From: Bacillota bacterium
GTDB taxonomy: Bacteria > Bacillota > Clostridia > Christensenellales > SZUA-584
Assembly (NCBI GenBank): GCA_023406895.1
Contig: JAEXTV010000007.1
Coordinates: forward strand, 124,001-188,000
Direction: 5' to 3'
DNA: 64,000 bases
Shown: positions 23,211 through 31,107 of the stretch, one piece after another
How positions within the stretch are numbered: the stretch's first letter is position 1
How the letters are laid out: each line of letters starts with the position of its first letter
Notes under the pieces: model-generated
Told to the model about the DNA's origin: nothing
The model's database searches: none
The model's input: the letters and a program-made list of their open reading frames with translations, nothing else
Translations under genes and position numbers: made by a program

Positions 23211-25143
23211 TACCGCCACTTCTTTTTGTATGGTTCAAAAGTCCGCCGTCCGCCAGCACGGCTTTGAGTCTGTCGGAGACGTCAAGACGCACGGTAAACG
23301 TGATGCCTTTTGTTGCGTTTTGCACGGTGAATTCCGTTTGCCCGTTCACCTTGGCGGGCGCGTCAGCGATCGTAAGCGTGTCGCCCATATCGATCTTGTC
23401 GTAATCGCTCTCATCCGCAAACACAAGCGGCAATATGCCTGAGTTCACGAGGTTTGCCATGTGGATGCGTGCGAACGATTTGGCGATGACGCCGCGGATG
23501 CCCAAGTAAAGCGGTACGAGCGCCGCGTGTTCGCGTGAGGAGCCCTGCCCGTAATTGTGCCCCGCGACGAGGAACCCGCCGCCCTTTTCCTTGGCTCTTG
23601 CCGGGAACTTCTCATCCACGGGTGTGAGGCAGAAGTCGCTCAAATAGGGGATGTTGGAGCGATAAGGCAGCAGCTTCGCGCCCGACGGCATGATATGGTC
23701 GGTCGTGATGTTATCTTCCATCTTCAGCAGTACCTCGCCCTTAACGGTGTTTTCCAGCGCTTTGCCGAGTGGGAACGGCTTGATGTTGGGGCCGCGCACC
23801 ACGTCGGTCTCGCCGTTTTCGTCGGGCGGAGCCACGAGATTATCGTTGATCAAAAACGCGTTCGGCATATCGACGGTGAGCGCGTCTTGAGCAAGGCCGA
23901 TGTCGCGCGGGTCGGTCAGCTTGCCGGTCAGCGCTGTGGCCGCTGCTGTTTCGGGGCTCACGAGATAAACGCCCGCGCTGGCTGTGCCGGAGCGGTTGTA
24001 GAAATTGCGGTTGAACGTACGCACCGATATCGCGTTGGTACGTGGGGCTTGTCCCATACCGATGCACGGTCCGCAGGCGCATTCGAGTATGCGCGCGCCG
24101 GCCGCGATCATGTCGGCAAGCGCACCGTTCTCGGCCAGCATCGTCATCACCTGCTTGGAGCCGGGGGAGATCACAAGGCTCACGTCGGGAGATATGCTCT
24201 TGCCCTTAAGTATTGAAGCGACCCGCATGAGGTCGAGATACGACGCGTTGGTGCAGCTGCCGATACACACCTGATCCACCGTGATCGGTCCGATCTCTCG
24301 AACGGTTTTGATGTTGTCCGGGCTGTGCGGCATGGCGGCCATCGGTTCGAGCGCCGAAAGATCGATCGTGATGGTTTCGGCATACTCTGCGCCGTTGTCC
24401 GCGCTCAGGGGTGTATAATCCGCCTCGCGGCCTTGTGCCGCGAGAAACGCACGTGTGACATCGTCGCTCGGGAACACCGAGGTGGTGGCGCCGAGCTCAG
24501 CGCCCATATTGGTGATGGTGGCGCGTTCGGGCACCGAGAGCGATTTCACGCCTTCGCCGAAGTATTCGACGATTTTGCCGACGCCGCCCTTCACGCCGAG
24601 GCGCCGCAGCACTTCCAATATCACATCCTTGGCGGAAACGCCAAAGGCCAGTTTGCCGGTGAGTTCCACACCGAGGATTTGCGGCATCGGGATATAATAT
24701 GCGCCGCCGCCCATCGCGACAGCCACGTCGAGCCCGCCTGCGCCGATGGCGATCATGCCGATACCACCGCCCGTGGGGGTGTGGCTGTCTGATCCCAAAA
24801 GTGTGGCGCCTGGTACGCCGAAGCGCTCGAGATTCACCTGGTGGCAGATGCCGTTGCCGGGACGGCTGAAGTAAATGCCGTGCTTTTTCGCCACGGTTTC
24901 AATGAACTTATGGTCGTCCGCGTTCTCAAAGCCGGACTGCAGCATGTTATGGTCGATATAGGCGACCGACTTTTTGGTTTTCACGCGCGGCACGCCCATC
25001 GCCTCAAACTGCAAATAGGCCATGGTGCCCGTGGAATCCTGAGTCAGCGTATAATCAATTTTGATTGAGATCTCTTCTCCGGCCTTCATTTCGCCGGATA
25101 CCAAATGGTTCTGAATAATCTTTTCCGCCAGTGTTTTGCTCAC
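23203..25143 (-). CDS. acnA: Aconitate hydratase, Clostridia-type
   Basis: A 646-residue [4Fe-4S] enzyme that interconverts citrate and isocitrate. The cluster cysteines appear in CIGSCTNASYLD and in ACGPCIGMGQAP. GSDSHTPTGGGIGMIAIGAGG is the conserved active-site segment of the N-terminal half, and the swivel domain contains NYGQGSSREHAAL. The length fits the short aconitase common in Clostridia. The start is GTG at 25143 with a GGAGGGG site; the frame is open 16 codons further upstream without a better start. It leads a transcript with the two chromate-transporter genes. Confidence 0.94.
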   Translation of the reverse strand: MSKTLAEKIIQNHLVSGEMKAGEEISIKIDYTLTQDSTGTMAYLQFEAMGVPRVKTKKSVAYIDHNMLQSGFENADDHKFIETVAKKHGIYFSRPGNGICHQVNLERFGVPGATLLGSDSHTPTGGGIGMIAIGAGGLDVAVAMGGGAYYIPMPQILGVELTGKLAFGVSAKDVILEVLRRLGVKGGVGKIVEYFGEGVKSLSVPERATITNMGAELGATTSVFPSDDVTRAFLAAQGREADYTPLSADNGAEYAETITIDLSALEPMAAMPHSPDNIKTVREIGPITVDQVCIGSCTNASYLDLMRVASILKGKSISPDVSLVISPGSKQVMTMLAENGALADMIAAGARILECACGPCIGMGQAPRTNAISVRTFNRNFYNRSGTASAGVYLVSPETAAATALTGKLTDPRDIGLAQDALTVDMPNAFLINDNLVAPPDENGETDVVRGPNIKPFPLGKALENTVKGEVLLKMEDNITTDHIMPSGAKLLPYRSNIPYLSDFCLTPVDEKFPARAKEKGGGFLVAGHNYGQGSSREHAALVPLYLGIRGVIAKSFARIHMANLVNSGILPLVFADESDYDKIDMGDTLTIADAPAKVNGQTEFTVQNATKGITFTVRLDVSDRLKAVLADGGLLNHTKRSGGND

Positions 25144-25172
25144 AAACGCCCCTCCAAAGATAGTTTGTTTCA

Positions 25173-25201
25173 ATTCTACCTGTTGATGCAAAAAAAATCA
25201 A
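25173..25201 (-). promoter_or_regulatory. Promoter of the aconitase operon
   Basis: On the minus strand TTGATT (25196-25201) and TAGAAT (25173-25178) are 17 bp apart. The -35 box and spacer are built into the last stem base pairs and T-tract of the spoVT terminator. Confidence 0.55.
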
Positions 25202-25230
25202 CTTGAAACACATATTGCGTCTCAAGCTGA
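25191..25230 (-). terminator. Terminator of spoVT
   Basis: On the minus strand CAGCTTGA (25222-25229) pairs with TCAAGTTG (25199-25206) with one G-U pair, followed by a T7 tract (25191-25197). The aconitase promoter overlaps it. Confidence 0.75.
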
Positions 25231-25247
25231 CTTTATAAGCTATGTTT

Positions 25248-25787
25248 TTACTGTGCCATCTGCCGCCCTAAGAAGGCTGCCGCGGCTTCCGCCGCTTTTT
25301 GTTCGGAATCACCCAAAGACCCGCTGCGGGAAACGAGCACGACGGCGCCGATGGGCTGGCCGTCCATCGAGATGGGGGCAATCACCTGAGAGGTGGTCAA
25401 CGCCTGATTTTCACCGCTGACTAGCGGAATCACATCTGTTCCCGTGGTTTTTTTCACGCTGCGTGCGTTAATCGCATCTTCAAATGCACCGCTGACAGGC
25501 CGCTCGGCATACTCTCTTTTGTGCTCGCCGCTGGCTGCAAGAATTGTGTCCCTGTCGCTGATGACTGCGGTCAAACCAAGTGTGGAAGACAGTGCTTCCG
25601 CGAAGTCGAGCGCAAACGAGGCGAGTTCTCCAATCGGCGAGTATTTCTTTAAAATAATGCCACCTTCTCTGTCGGTATATATTTCGAGCGGGTCGCCCTC
25701 GCGAATACGCAAGGTTCGCCGAATCTCCTTGGGTATCACGATTCTGCCAAGCTCATCGATGCGTCTTACAATACCTGTTGCTTTCAT
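25248..25787 (-). CDS. spoVT: Stage V sporulation protein T (AbrB-type regulator)
   Basis: A 179-residue transcription factor. Residues 1-50 are the SpoVT/AbrB swapped-hairpin DNA-binding domain: MKATGIVRRIDELGRIVIPK followed by EIRRTLRIREGDPLEIY. Residues 55-179 form a GAF-like domain. In Bacillus SpoVT adjusts forespore-specific gene expression. The GAF domain and length separate it from AbrB and Abh. The start at 25787 follows an ideal AGGAGG; the frame is open 20 codons further up. Its presence indicates a spore-forming lineage. Confidence 0.95.
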   Translation of the reverse strand: MKATGIVRRIDELGRIVIPKEIRRTLRIREGDPLEIYTDREGGIILKKYSPIGELASFALDFAEALSSTLGLTAVISDRDTILAASGEHKREYAERPVSGAFEDAINARSVKKTTGTDVIPLVSGENQALTTSQVIAPISMDGQPIGAVVLVSRSGSLGDSEQKAAEAAAAFLGRQMAQ

Positions 25788-26186
25788 AAAGATTCCTCCT
25801 TTAAAAATATCGGTGGTTATGCTGTTATTGTTTGTTAGATCGGTCAAATTATGCGCTGATTCGCAAATTAGACGCAGAGTATGAAATAATATGTTTTTTG
25901 CTTTCCTGCGAACCAGAAATACCCGAATGTTTTATACCGTGTTTTTGATGACAGACATTTTGATGTCTTCAATAGACGGAAATTTGACCTCGACATTTTC
26001 ATCCCTAGTATTTTATTTTGTGTTTCATGATACGAAGCCATGCAACATGAGAATAGAGTCAGTTAACGGAAAGCCCAATAAACTCTGTATTCAGCGCTTA
26101 TAAACACTGGGCATTTACCTGATGTTAAATCGTTCGCCTTATACTGATATGAACCGGTGAAGTACTGAAAGAACCTCCTTTAACCT

Positions 26187-26249
26187 CTAGTTCTGTTGGA
26201 TGGCCTCGCCCCATTGATCGGCATCGTTTCCGATGCTAGCCTCTTTCAT
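26187..26249 (-). CDS. Candidate 20-residue peptide (MKEASIGNDADQWGEAIQQN)
   Basis: A short frame starts at ATG 26249 behind an AAGGGGAG site (about 26259-26266) and ends with TAG. It lies about 30 bases after a predicted transcription start (see the promoter/palindrome unit at 26286). The peptide is hydrophilic and has no signal sequence. After the stop comes a second strong AAAGGAGG site (26174-26181) with no start codon at usable distance. It could be a regulatory leader, a small peptide or the remnant of a longer gene. Confidence 0.35.
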   Translation of the reverse strand: MKEASIGNDADQWGEAIQQN

Positions 26250-26285
26250 GTTTATCAGCTCCCCTTTCCCTTCTTCTATGCTCCC

Positions 26286-26328
26286 ATTATAATCCAAAAT
26301 AATCGGAATTGACTGTGACTTTGTTACA
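26286..26328 (-). promoter_or_regulatory. Promoter with CTGTGAC palindrome, unit 1
   Basis: A minus-strand TATAAT (26286-26291) has no good -35 box. The imperfect palindrome TGTGACTTTGTTACA (26314-26328) is centred at 26321, exactly 30 bp upstream of the -10 hexamer edge, or about -42 from the start site. That is the position of class II activators. The 20-codon frame at 26249 lies downstream. Confidence 0.6.
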
Positions 26329-26397
26329 AAATAAGAATTATTATGAATAAGAGATTCGATTTTCTCGCTATCTTAAATCATACTTGCTTACTAATGT

Positions 26398-26443
26398 ATT
26401 GTAATATCAAGTAAACATTGGGTTCTGTGACTTTGTCACAGAA
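26398..26443 (-). promoter_or_regulatory. Promoter with perfect CTGTGAC palindrome, unit 2
   Basis: TTCTGTGACTTTGTCACAGA, extended by one A, at 26423-26443 is a perfect 9-bp dyad around TTT, centred at 26433. A minus-strand TACAAT at 26398-26403 again lies exactly 30 bp from the centre. No frame follows before unit 1, so the transcript would run through unit 1 into the short peptide frame. Confidence 0.6.
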
Positions 26444-26446
26444 CGA

Positions 26447-26469
26447 GAAAAAAACCAACCGATTGGTTG
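26447..26469 (-). terminator. Terminator of the small membrane protein gene
   Basis: On the minus strand AACCAA and TTGGTT pair around TCGG and are followed by a run of T (26448-26454). It separates the membrane protein gene from promoter unit 2. Confidence 0.75.
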
Positions 26470-26490
26470 ATTATTTCTGTTTTGATACGT

Positions 26491-26727
26491 TTATTCATCT
26501 TTGGCAGACCGCTTTTTGAGTCTGTCAACATAGATGGACAGCGCTAATGACGCAGCGAGCATGCCGATAGCTGAAAAGAAAAGCCACCGGTTGCTGTCTA
26601 TCGGACAAATACCGGGCGGCAGGCTGGCTCTGACCATAATGGTTAATGTGACGGAGAGTACGCACAATCCGGCACCGATTCCCAGAAGAATATTTGAAAT
26701 GAGAGACAGAGTATTTTGTTTATTCAT
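26491..26727 (-). CDS. Small two-TM membrane protein, function unknown
   Basis: A 78-residue protein (MNKQNTLSLISNILLGIGAG at its start) with two predicted membrane helices at about 7-29 and 42-63, a short external loop PPGICPIDSN and a basic cytosolic tail (DRLKKRSAKDE). The start at 26727 follows CGGAG; the frame is open eight codons further up. It is transcribed from a promoter whose upstream palindrome matches two others nearby, and it ends in its own terminator. I do not recognise a family. Confidence 0.6.
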   Translation of the reverse strand: MNKQNTLSLISNILLGIGAGLCVLSVTLTIMVRASLPPGICPIDSNRWLFFSAIGMLAASLALSIYVDRLKKRSAKDE

Positions 26728-26762
26728 AACGGCTCCGTGCTGATTAATCATTTATATTCTTT

Positions 26763-26806
26763 ATTATAATGCCTCAAGTCGGAAAAATTATGGAACAAAG
26801 TCACAG
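26763..26806 (-). promoter_or_regulatory. Promoter with CTGTGAC palindrome, unit 3
   Basis: A minus-strand TATAAT (26763-26768) lies exactly 30 bp from the centre (26798) of a third copy of the motif, read on the minus strand as CTGTGACTTTGTTCC. It drives the small membrane protein gene with a leader of about 29 bases. The motif also lies near -55 of the divergent VOC gene promoter. Confidence 0.6.
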
Positions 26807-26817
26807 ATCAAAAAGGG

Positions 26818-26846
26818 ATGACACAGGAATCGCCGGATGATATAAT
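26818..26846 (+). promoter_or_regulatory. Promoter of the VOC-family gene
   Basis: ATGACA (26818-26823) and TATAAT (26841-26846) with a 17-bp spacer. The predicted start is near 26853. Confidence 0.6.
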
Positions 26847-26875
26847 AAAACTATTAAACAACCGGAGGAGCAAAA

Positions 26876-27283
26876 ATGCCAGACATAAAGGGAAAAGTGA
26901 CGGGATTGGCGCATATCGGGGTTTACGTCAGCGATATAGAGCGGTCTGTCACATTTTATGAGAAAATACTGGGTTTTGAATGTTACGAGAAAGCTGACAT
27001 TGAGGACCCGTCGGGTGTCATCAGGATAGCTTTTGTAAAGAATGGTTCGTGTGTCATCGAGTTGGTTCAAAAACCGGATGCCACTCAAAAACCGGACGGC
27101 CCTATAGATCACATTGCGATGCTTGTGGAGGATATTGATGCCGCTATGGCGGACCTTAGGGCAAAGGGTGTGACGTTTGAAACGGACGAGCCTGTTGATT
27201 TGCCGATGGTTTTAAATGGCGTGAGATATGCGTTTTTCTGCGGGCCTGATGGTGAACATTTGGAGATTAACCAGCTGCTTTAG
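26876..27283 (+). CDS. VOC-superfamily (glyoxalase-like) metalloprotein
   Basis: A 135-residue protein with two beta-alpha-beta-beta-beta modules. Likely metal ligands are His13 in LAHIGVYV, Glu near 62 in CVIELVQ, His near 78 in IDHIAMLV and Glu near 131 in HLEINQ. This arrangement fits lactoylglutathione lyase or methylmalonyl-CoA epimerase-like enzymes; the substrate cannot be told from the sequence. A CCGGAGGAG site precedes the ATG. Its end overlaps the convergent tspO gene by four bases. Confidence 0.82.
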   Translation: MPDIKGKVTGLAHIGVYVSDIERSVTFYEKILGFECYEKADIEDPSGVIRIAFVKNGSCVIELVQKPDATQKPDGPIDHIAMLVEDIDAAMADLRAKGVTFETDEPVDLPMVLNGVRYAFFCGPDGEHLEINQLL

Positions 27284-27747
27284 TTGAAAAAAGCCAGCTC
27301 ATAATTCAGGTAGAGCGCGAAACAAAGCCATACCATATACGGAATCAGCAGATAAGAAGCGGTTTTCTGAATGCGGTACACATCCGTAAACAGTGCAACA
27401 GCGATGATGATGGTGACGACGAGCACGACGAACGCACCGCCCGGATTCTGCATTTCAAAAAACGTATATGTCCAAAGAACATTAAGGACGCCGGTGACAG
27501 CGAACAAGCCGAGCGTCTTTTTTTGTACGTTCGGCAGTATGCTGACCATTGCGAGCGATGCGGCGAGCAGCAAGTAAAGAACCGTCCAGACAATGCTGAA
27601 CACGACAGGCGGCGGCTGAAGCGCCGGTTTGATAAGCGACTGATACCACTCGCTCGATGTATCGACGAATAATGCTCCGAGCGCCGCGACCGCCGCGAAG
27701 AACAGCACCGCACAAACGATTCGAATGATTTTGTCCTGTTTACGCAT
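27280..27747 (-). CDS. tspO: TspO/MBR family membrane protein
   Basis: A 155-residue protein with five membrane helices, the TspO fold. Recognisable family features are WYQSLIKPALQPPPVVFSIV, with the conserved W and P residues after TM1, and WTVLYLLLAASLA, WTYTFFEMQNPG and the final YMVWLCFALYLNYELAFFN. TspO proteins bind porphyrins and other hydrophobic ligands and are linked to stress responses. A GGGGG site lies 10 bases before the ATG. Confidence 0.9.
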   Translation of the reverse strand: MRKQDKIIRIVCAVLFFAAVAALGALFVDTSSEWYQSLIKPALQPPPVVFSIVWTVLYLLLAASLAMVSILPNVQKKTLGLFAVTGVLNVLWTYTFFEMQNPGGAFVVLVVTIIIAVALFTDVYRIQKTASYLLIPYMVWLCFALYLNYELAFFN

Positions 27748-27806
27748 ATTTTTATCCCCCGCATAAGTATATTCCTGTGATGAATGTGATATGTGGAGGT
27801 TAACAG

Positions 27807-28514
27807 TTGATCAAAAGAATCGCATTTGGTGCGGCTGTGCTGATCGTGTTTGTTGCGGCGGCGGGCGGCAGCCTAAAAGGCCGGTTGCTGCCTTTTATCA
27901 CCGTGCCGCTGCGGCAGGTGTCGGTGACCGAGGAGCTCCATAACAAAGGCGTCGGGAACATTGTGTTCGATATCCAATACCCCGAGGTTTTAGGTTTCGA
28001 TAATCAAGCGTTTGAAGATGGGCTTAATAACAAAATCATCGTGCAGGTGAACAACGCGATCATTGATGCCTTCGATCAGGCAAAGGGAAATGAAGACTGG
28101 GTGTTTGTGCTGCGCGTGAGCGACGAGGTGAAGAATAACCGGGGGGTGCTGTCGCTCCGCGTGACGGATGATCTTGACAACGGCGGGACGGGCTTTCCGC
28201 ATACCGTTTATTACAATACGGACATACAAAAAAGCTGTTTTCTCATTCTGGATGATCTGTTTGTGTCCAACGAGTATCGCACAGAGGTTGATCGCCTGAT
28301 CCGCAAGATAGTGCGAAACGACGCGCATTATTTTCCGGACGCGTTCACAGGCGTATCGGAGAACACGGCGTTTTTTCTGTCGGACGGGAAGCTGCATATC
28401 GCGTTTGCGAAGTACGAAATTGCCTCGGGGCTGACGGGTGAGCCGGACTTCGTCATTCCGACGCCGCTGATACGCAGATGGCTAAGGCCCGAATACGCGC
28501 CGCTGTTCTGGTAA
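27807..28514 (+). CDS. Secreted or membrane-anchored DUF3298 (RsiV-like) protein
   Basis: A 235-residue protein with an N-terminal hydrophobic segment (IAFGAAVLIVFVAAAGG) that acts as signal or anchor. The remainder resembles the extracellular DUF4163/DUF3298 pair of anti-sigma factor RsiV, which binds lysozyme: YPEVLGFDNQAFEDGLNN, DDLDNGGTGFPHTVYYNTD, LILDDLF and PDAFTGVSENTAFFLSDGKL. No sigma factor gene is adjacent and the short N-terminus lacks an anti-sigma domain, so it is not a complete RsiV. The start is TTG at 27807 with GGAGG seven bases upstream. Confidence 0.72.
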   Translation: MIKRIAFGAAVLIVFVAAAGGSLKGRLLPFITVPLRQVSVTEELHNKGVGNIVFDIQYPEVLGFDNQAFEDGLNNKIIVQVNNAIIDAFDQAKGNEDWVFVLRVSDEVKNNRGVLSLRVTDDLDNGGTGFPHTVYYNTDIQKSCFLILDDLFVSNEYRTEVDRLIRKIVRNDAHYFPDAFTGVSENTAFFLSDGKLHIAFAKYEIASGLTGEPDFVIPTPLIRRWLRPEYAPLFW

Positions 28515-28589
28515 GGTGACAGATTCTGATACGTTCTTCAGCTGCTCTTTAATATGATGTGTCTTGTATCAATGAGTGCGCAAAGCAAC

Positions 28590-28617
28590 AAAAAAGAGCG
28601 GCCTAAGTATGCCGCTC
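28590..28617 (-). terminator. Terminator of the aminopeptidase/glycosyltransferase unit
   Basis: On the minus strand GAGCGGC and GCCGCTC form a perfect 7-bp stem with an eight-base loop, followed by T5 or more. A dispersed repeat lies between it and the aminopeptidase stop. Confidence 0.7.
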
Positions 28618-28633
28618 CCAGAGTATCAATCGT

Positions 28634-28762
28634 GGCCCCTCTGACGACTACCCATCAGGGTGGAGTGGGGCTGTCGCCGATAGGTGACTGGGGAGAGAAA
28701 ATGGCTTAAAACCGATGACTCCCTCCGGCACTTCGTGCCACCTCCCTCTAGAGGGAGGCAAT
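28634..28762. repeat. Dispersed intergenic repeat, copy A
   Basis: The 45-bp core at 28669-28713 (GGCTGTCGCCGATAGGTGAC, then GGGGAGAGAAAATGGC) is nearly identical to 33457-33502. The flank CTCTGACGACTACCC...GGGTGGA is repeated in inverted orientation around 33412-33435. A CTCCCTCCGGCACTTCGTGC segment and a CCTCCCTCTAGAGGGAGG palindrome complete the element. It carries no gene. The rest of the gap 28515-28899 shows nothing else except the terminator. Confidence 0.75.
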
Positions 28763-28899
28763 GGTGCTCGCATCTTTGATTGCATTCGCTCACTTCTGTT
28801 CTGCTCAACAAAACGAGCTGTCGCTTTTATGCGACAGTGAAACTTAATTATTAGCAGACAGAGATGGCTCACGAAGCCGCCCATGTCGTTGACAAAATC

Positions 28900-30012
28900 C
28901 TAAACCAAATTTTCTTCGTTAAGCACGGCGAGCTCGCCCAGGAACTTGCCGTCTTTGCGGATCACTTCGCCGTCGAAGCTGATTTCGCCGCCGCCGTAGT
29001 CGGGCCGCTGTATCAGCACAAGGTCCCAGTGCACGGCGCTTTCGTTGCCGTTGTCGGCATCCTCATAGCACGAACCGGGCGTTAAATGAATCGAGCCCGC
29101 AATCTTTTCGTCAAAAAGCGTGTCGCACATCGGGTGCAGGATATACGGATTCACGCCGAACGAAAACTCGCCGAGATACCGCGCGCCTTCATCGGTATCG
29201 AGTATTTTGTTGATGCGCTCGGTGTTGTTCGCCTTCGCGTCGATAATCTTGCCGTTTTTGAACTCAAAAGAGATGTTCTCAAACTTGAACCCCTGAGAGA
29301 ACGACGGCGTGTTGTACGTGATGCGGCCGTTCGCGCTGTCTCTTAAGGGCGCGGTATAGATTTCTCCGTCCGGAATGTTCATATGGCCGCTGCACTTCTT
29401 GGAGGGAATCCCTTTGACTGAAAAGGTTAAATCAGTCCCGGGGCCGGTGATGTGCACCTCATCCACACGCTTGAGGCGTTCAGCCATCGCGTCCATCGCC
29501 CTGTCCATTTTGGAATAATCAAGGTTGCAGACCTTGAAATAAAAATCCTCAAATTGCTCGGTGCTCATGCCCGCAAGCTGCGCCATCGAGCTGTTGGGGT
29601 AACGCAGCACCACCCATTTTGTTTTTTTCACGCGCAGCTCATGATGCACGCGCTTGGAATAGATGGAACGGTAGAGATTGAGTTTCTCTTCGTCCACGTC
29701 CGAAAGCTCCGAGGTGTTGAGCGAGCCGCGGAAAGCCACATATGCCTCCATGTCCTGCATCAAGGCCGCATCGTAGCGCGTCATCTCCTCAACCTGCTCC
29801 TTTGTGGCTTCGAGCAGCAGCGCGCGCTGAATGCGCTGGTTGCGAATCCAGCTGTACGGCACGCCGCCCGCATCGTATACCTCTTTGATCAGCTGCGCCG
29901 AAAGCTCCTCGGGGCAGTCGAAATTCTCTATCAATACGCGCTCGCCTTTTTTTATCGCCATCGAATAAGTCACAAGCGAATGGCAAAGCTGTTTTAGTCT
30001 CGGATCGATCAT
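28900..30012 (-). CDS. ampS: Aminopeptidase, M29 family
   Basis: A 370-residue cytosolic metallo-aminopeptidase of the T/AmpS family, normal length. The conserved metal-ligand regions are NIPDGEIYTAPL (Glu), YLGEFSFGVNP (Glu), and AVHWDLVL near the C-terminus (His and Asp), with GPGTDLTFSVKG marking the start of the catalytic half. The start overlaps the glycosyltransferase stop by four bases, so the two are co-translated although functionally unrelated. Confidence 0.9.
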   Translation of the reverse strand: MIDPRLKQLCHSLVTYSMAIKKGERVLIENFDCPEELSAQLIKEVYDAGGVPYSWIRNQRIQRALLLEATKEQVEEMTRYDAALMQDMEAYVAFRGSLNTSELSDVDEEKLNLYRSIYSKRVHHELRVKKTKWVVLRYPNSSMAQLAGMSTEQFEDFYFKVCNLDYSKMDRAMDAMAERLKRVDEVHITGPGTDLTFSVKGIPSKKCSGHMNIPDGEIYTAPLRDSANGRITYNTPSFSQGFKFENISFEFKNGKIIDAKANNTERINKILDTDEGARYLGEFSFGVNPYILHPMCDTLFDEKIAGSIHLTPGSCYEDADNGNESAVHWDLVLIQRPDYGGGEISFDGEVIRKDGKFLGELAVLNEENLV

Positions 30013-30932
30013 GATTCCTCCAAATTGATTTGTTCATCGATAATATATATGGGCCGTGCTTTGGCTTCGTCGTATATTCTGCCCAAATAAAGCCCGAAAA
30101 TCCCGATGACGATAAACAGGCACGAAATGAGGCCGAATAGCAGCGAGAACAATATGTGCAGATACGGCCATGCGCCCGTGCAGAAAAACACGACAGCCAG
30201 CACGAGATAAACAAAGGAAGCAAAGGCCAATATCATGCCGATAATCAGCGGGAATTTGAGCGGCTTATTGGAAAACGAGGTGATGCCGTCACCCGCCAGC
30301 TTGAGCATCTTTTTAAGCGAGTATTTCGTTTCGCCCGCCGCGCGTTCATCGCGCACGTAATCAATCGGCACGGCCTTGAAGCCCGACCACGCGGCCATGC
30401 CCCGCAGGAAACGGTTGCGCTCGGGCATATTCGTCAGCGTATCGCAGACTTTTCTGTCGATCAAACGGAAATCACCCGTGTTGGCCGGTATGTACTGACC
30501 GCCCAGGGTTTTGAGCACACGGTAATAAACCCACGCCGTGAGCTTTTTAAACACCGTTTCACCCTTGCGCTTGGTGCGGCGGCCGTAGACGATGTCCGCG
30601 CCGTCCTTCCACATTTTGATCATGTCCGGAATCAGCTCTGGCGGGTCCTGCAGGTCGCAGTCGATGATCACAACAGCCTGCCCGGATGCTTTGGCCATGC
30701 CGGCTGAAACGGCCTCCTGATGCCCGAAATTGCGCGAGAAACTCAAGACCTTGACGCATTTGTCCTGCGCCGCAATCTGCCGCAATTGTTTTAGCGTATC
30801 GTCGCGCGAACCGTCGTTCACGAAGATCAGCTCATAGTCTCCAAGGGTGTCCATCACCTTCTTAAGCCGCTCATAAGAGAGATGCAGCACGGCCTCTTCG
30901 TTGTAGGCCGGTATCACGACAGAGTATTTCAT
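30009..30932 (-). CDS. Polyprenyl-phosphate glycosyltransferase, GT2 family (GtrB/DPM1-like)
   Basis: A 307-residue protein. The GT-A domain shows SVVIPAYNEE (5-14), FVNDGSRDDT (37-46), SRNFGHQEAVSAGM and IIDCDLQDPPELIPDMI with the metal-binding DxD-type site. Two C-terminal membrane helices (about 225-255 and 260-290) anchor it. Such enzymes transfer a sugar from UDP- or GDP-sugar to undecaprenyl phosphate for envelope modification. No flippase or acceptor-modifying gene is adjacent. First gene of a pair with the aminopeptidase. Confidence 0.92.
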   Translation of the reverse strand: MKYSVVIPAYNEEAVLHLSYERLKKVMDTLGDYELIFVNDGSRDDTLKQLRQIAAQDKCVKVLSFSRNFGHQEAVSAGMAKASGQAVVIIDCDLQDPPELIPDMIKMWKDGADIVYGRRTKRKGETVFKKLTAWVYYRVLKTLGGQYIPANTGDFRLIDRKVCDTLTNMPERNRFLRGMAAWSGFKAVPIDYVRDERAAGETKYSLKKMLKLAGDGITSFSNKPLKFPLIIGMILAFASFVYLVLAVVFFCTGAWPYLHILFSLLFGLISCLFIVIGIFGLYLGRIYDEAKARPIYIIDEQINLEES

Positions 30933-31107
30933 TCGTTTCGCCTCCAGTTTCGATTACGATTATATAACACCGTGGGAAATAATACAAAAGAAAAGCGGCG
31001 CGAAATATGTAAAAATTTGATGACAAAAACCGTCAGCGGGTATTGCGGGCGGACGGTGGTACTGGTAAAATAATGGTATATAAAACCAATACGAAAGGGA
31101 AAAGCCT

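Noticed and set aside
25891..26103. A 70-codon plus-strand frame downstream of the short peptide
   Set aside because: It has no ribosome-binding site, is not like any family I know, and is opposite to the apparent transcription.
28626..28884. Frames inside the dispersed repeat
   Set aside because: They are translations of repeat copy A and change with each copy.
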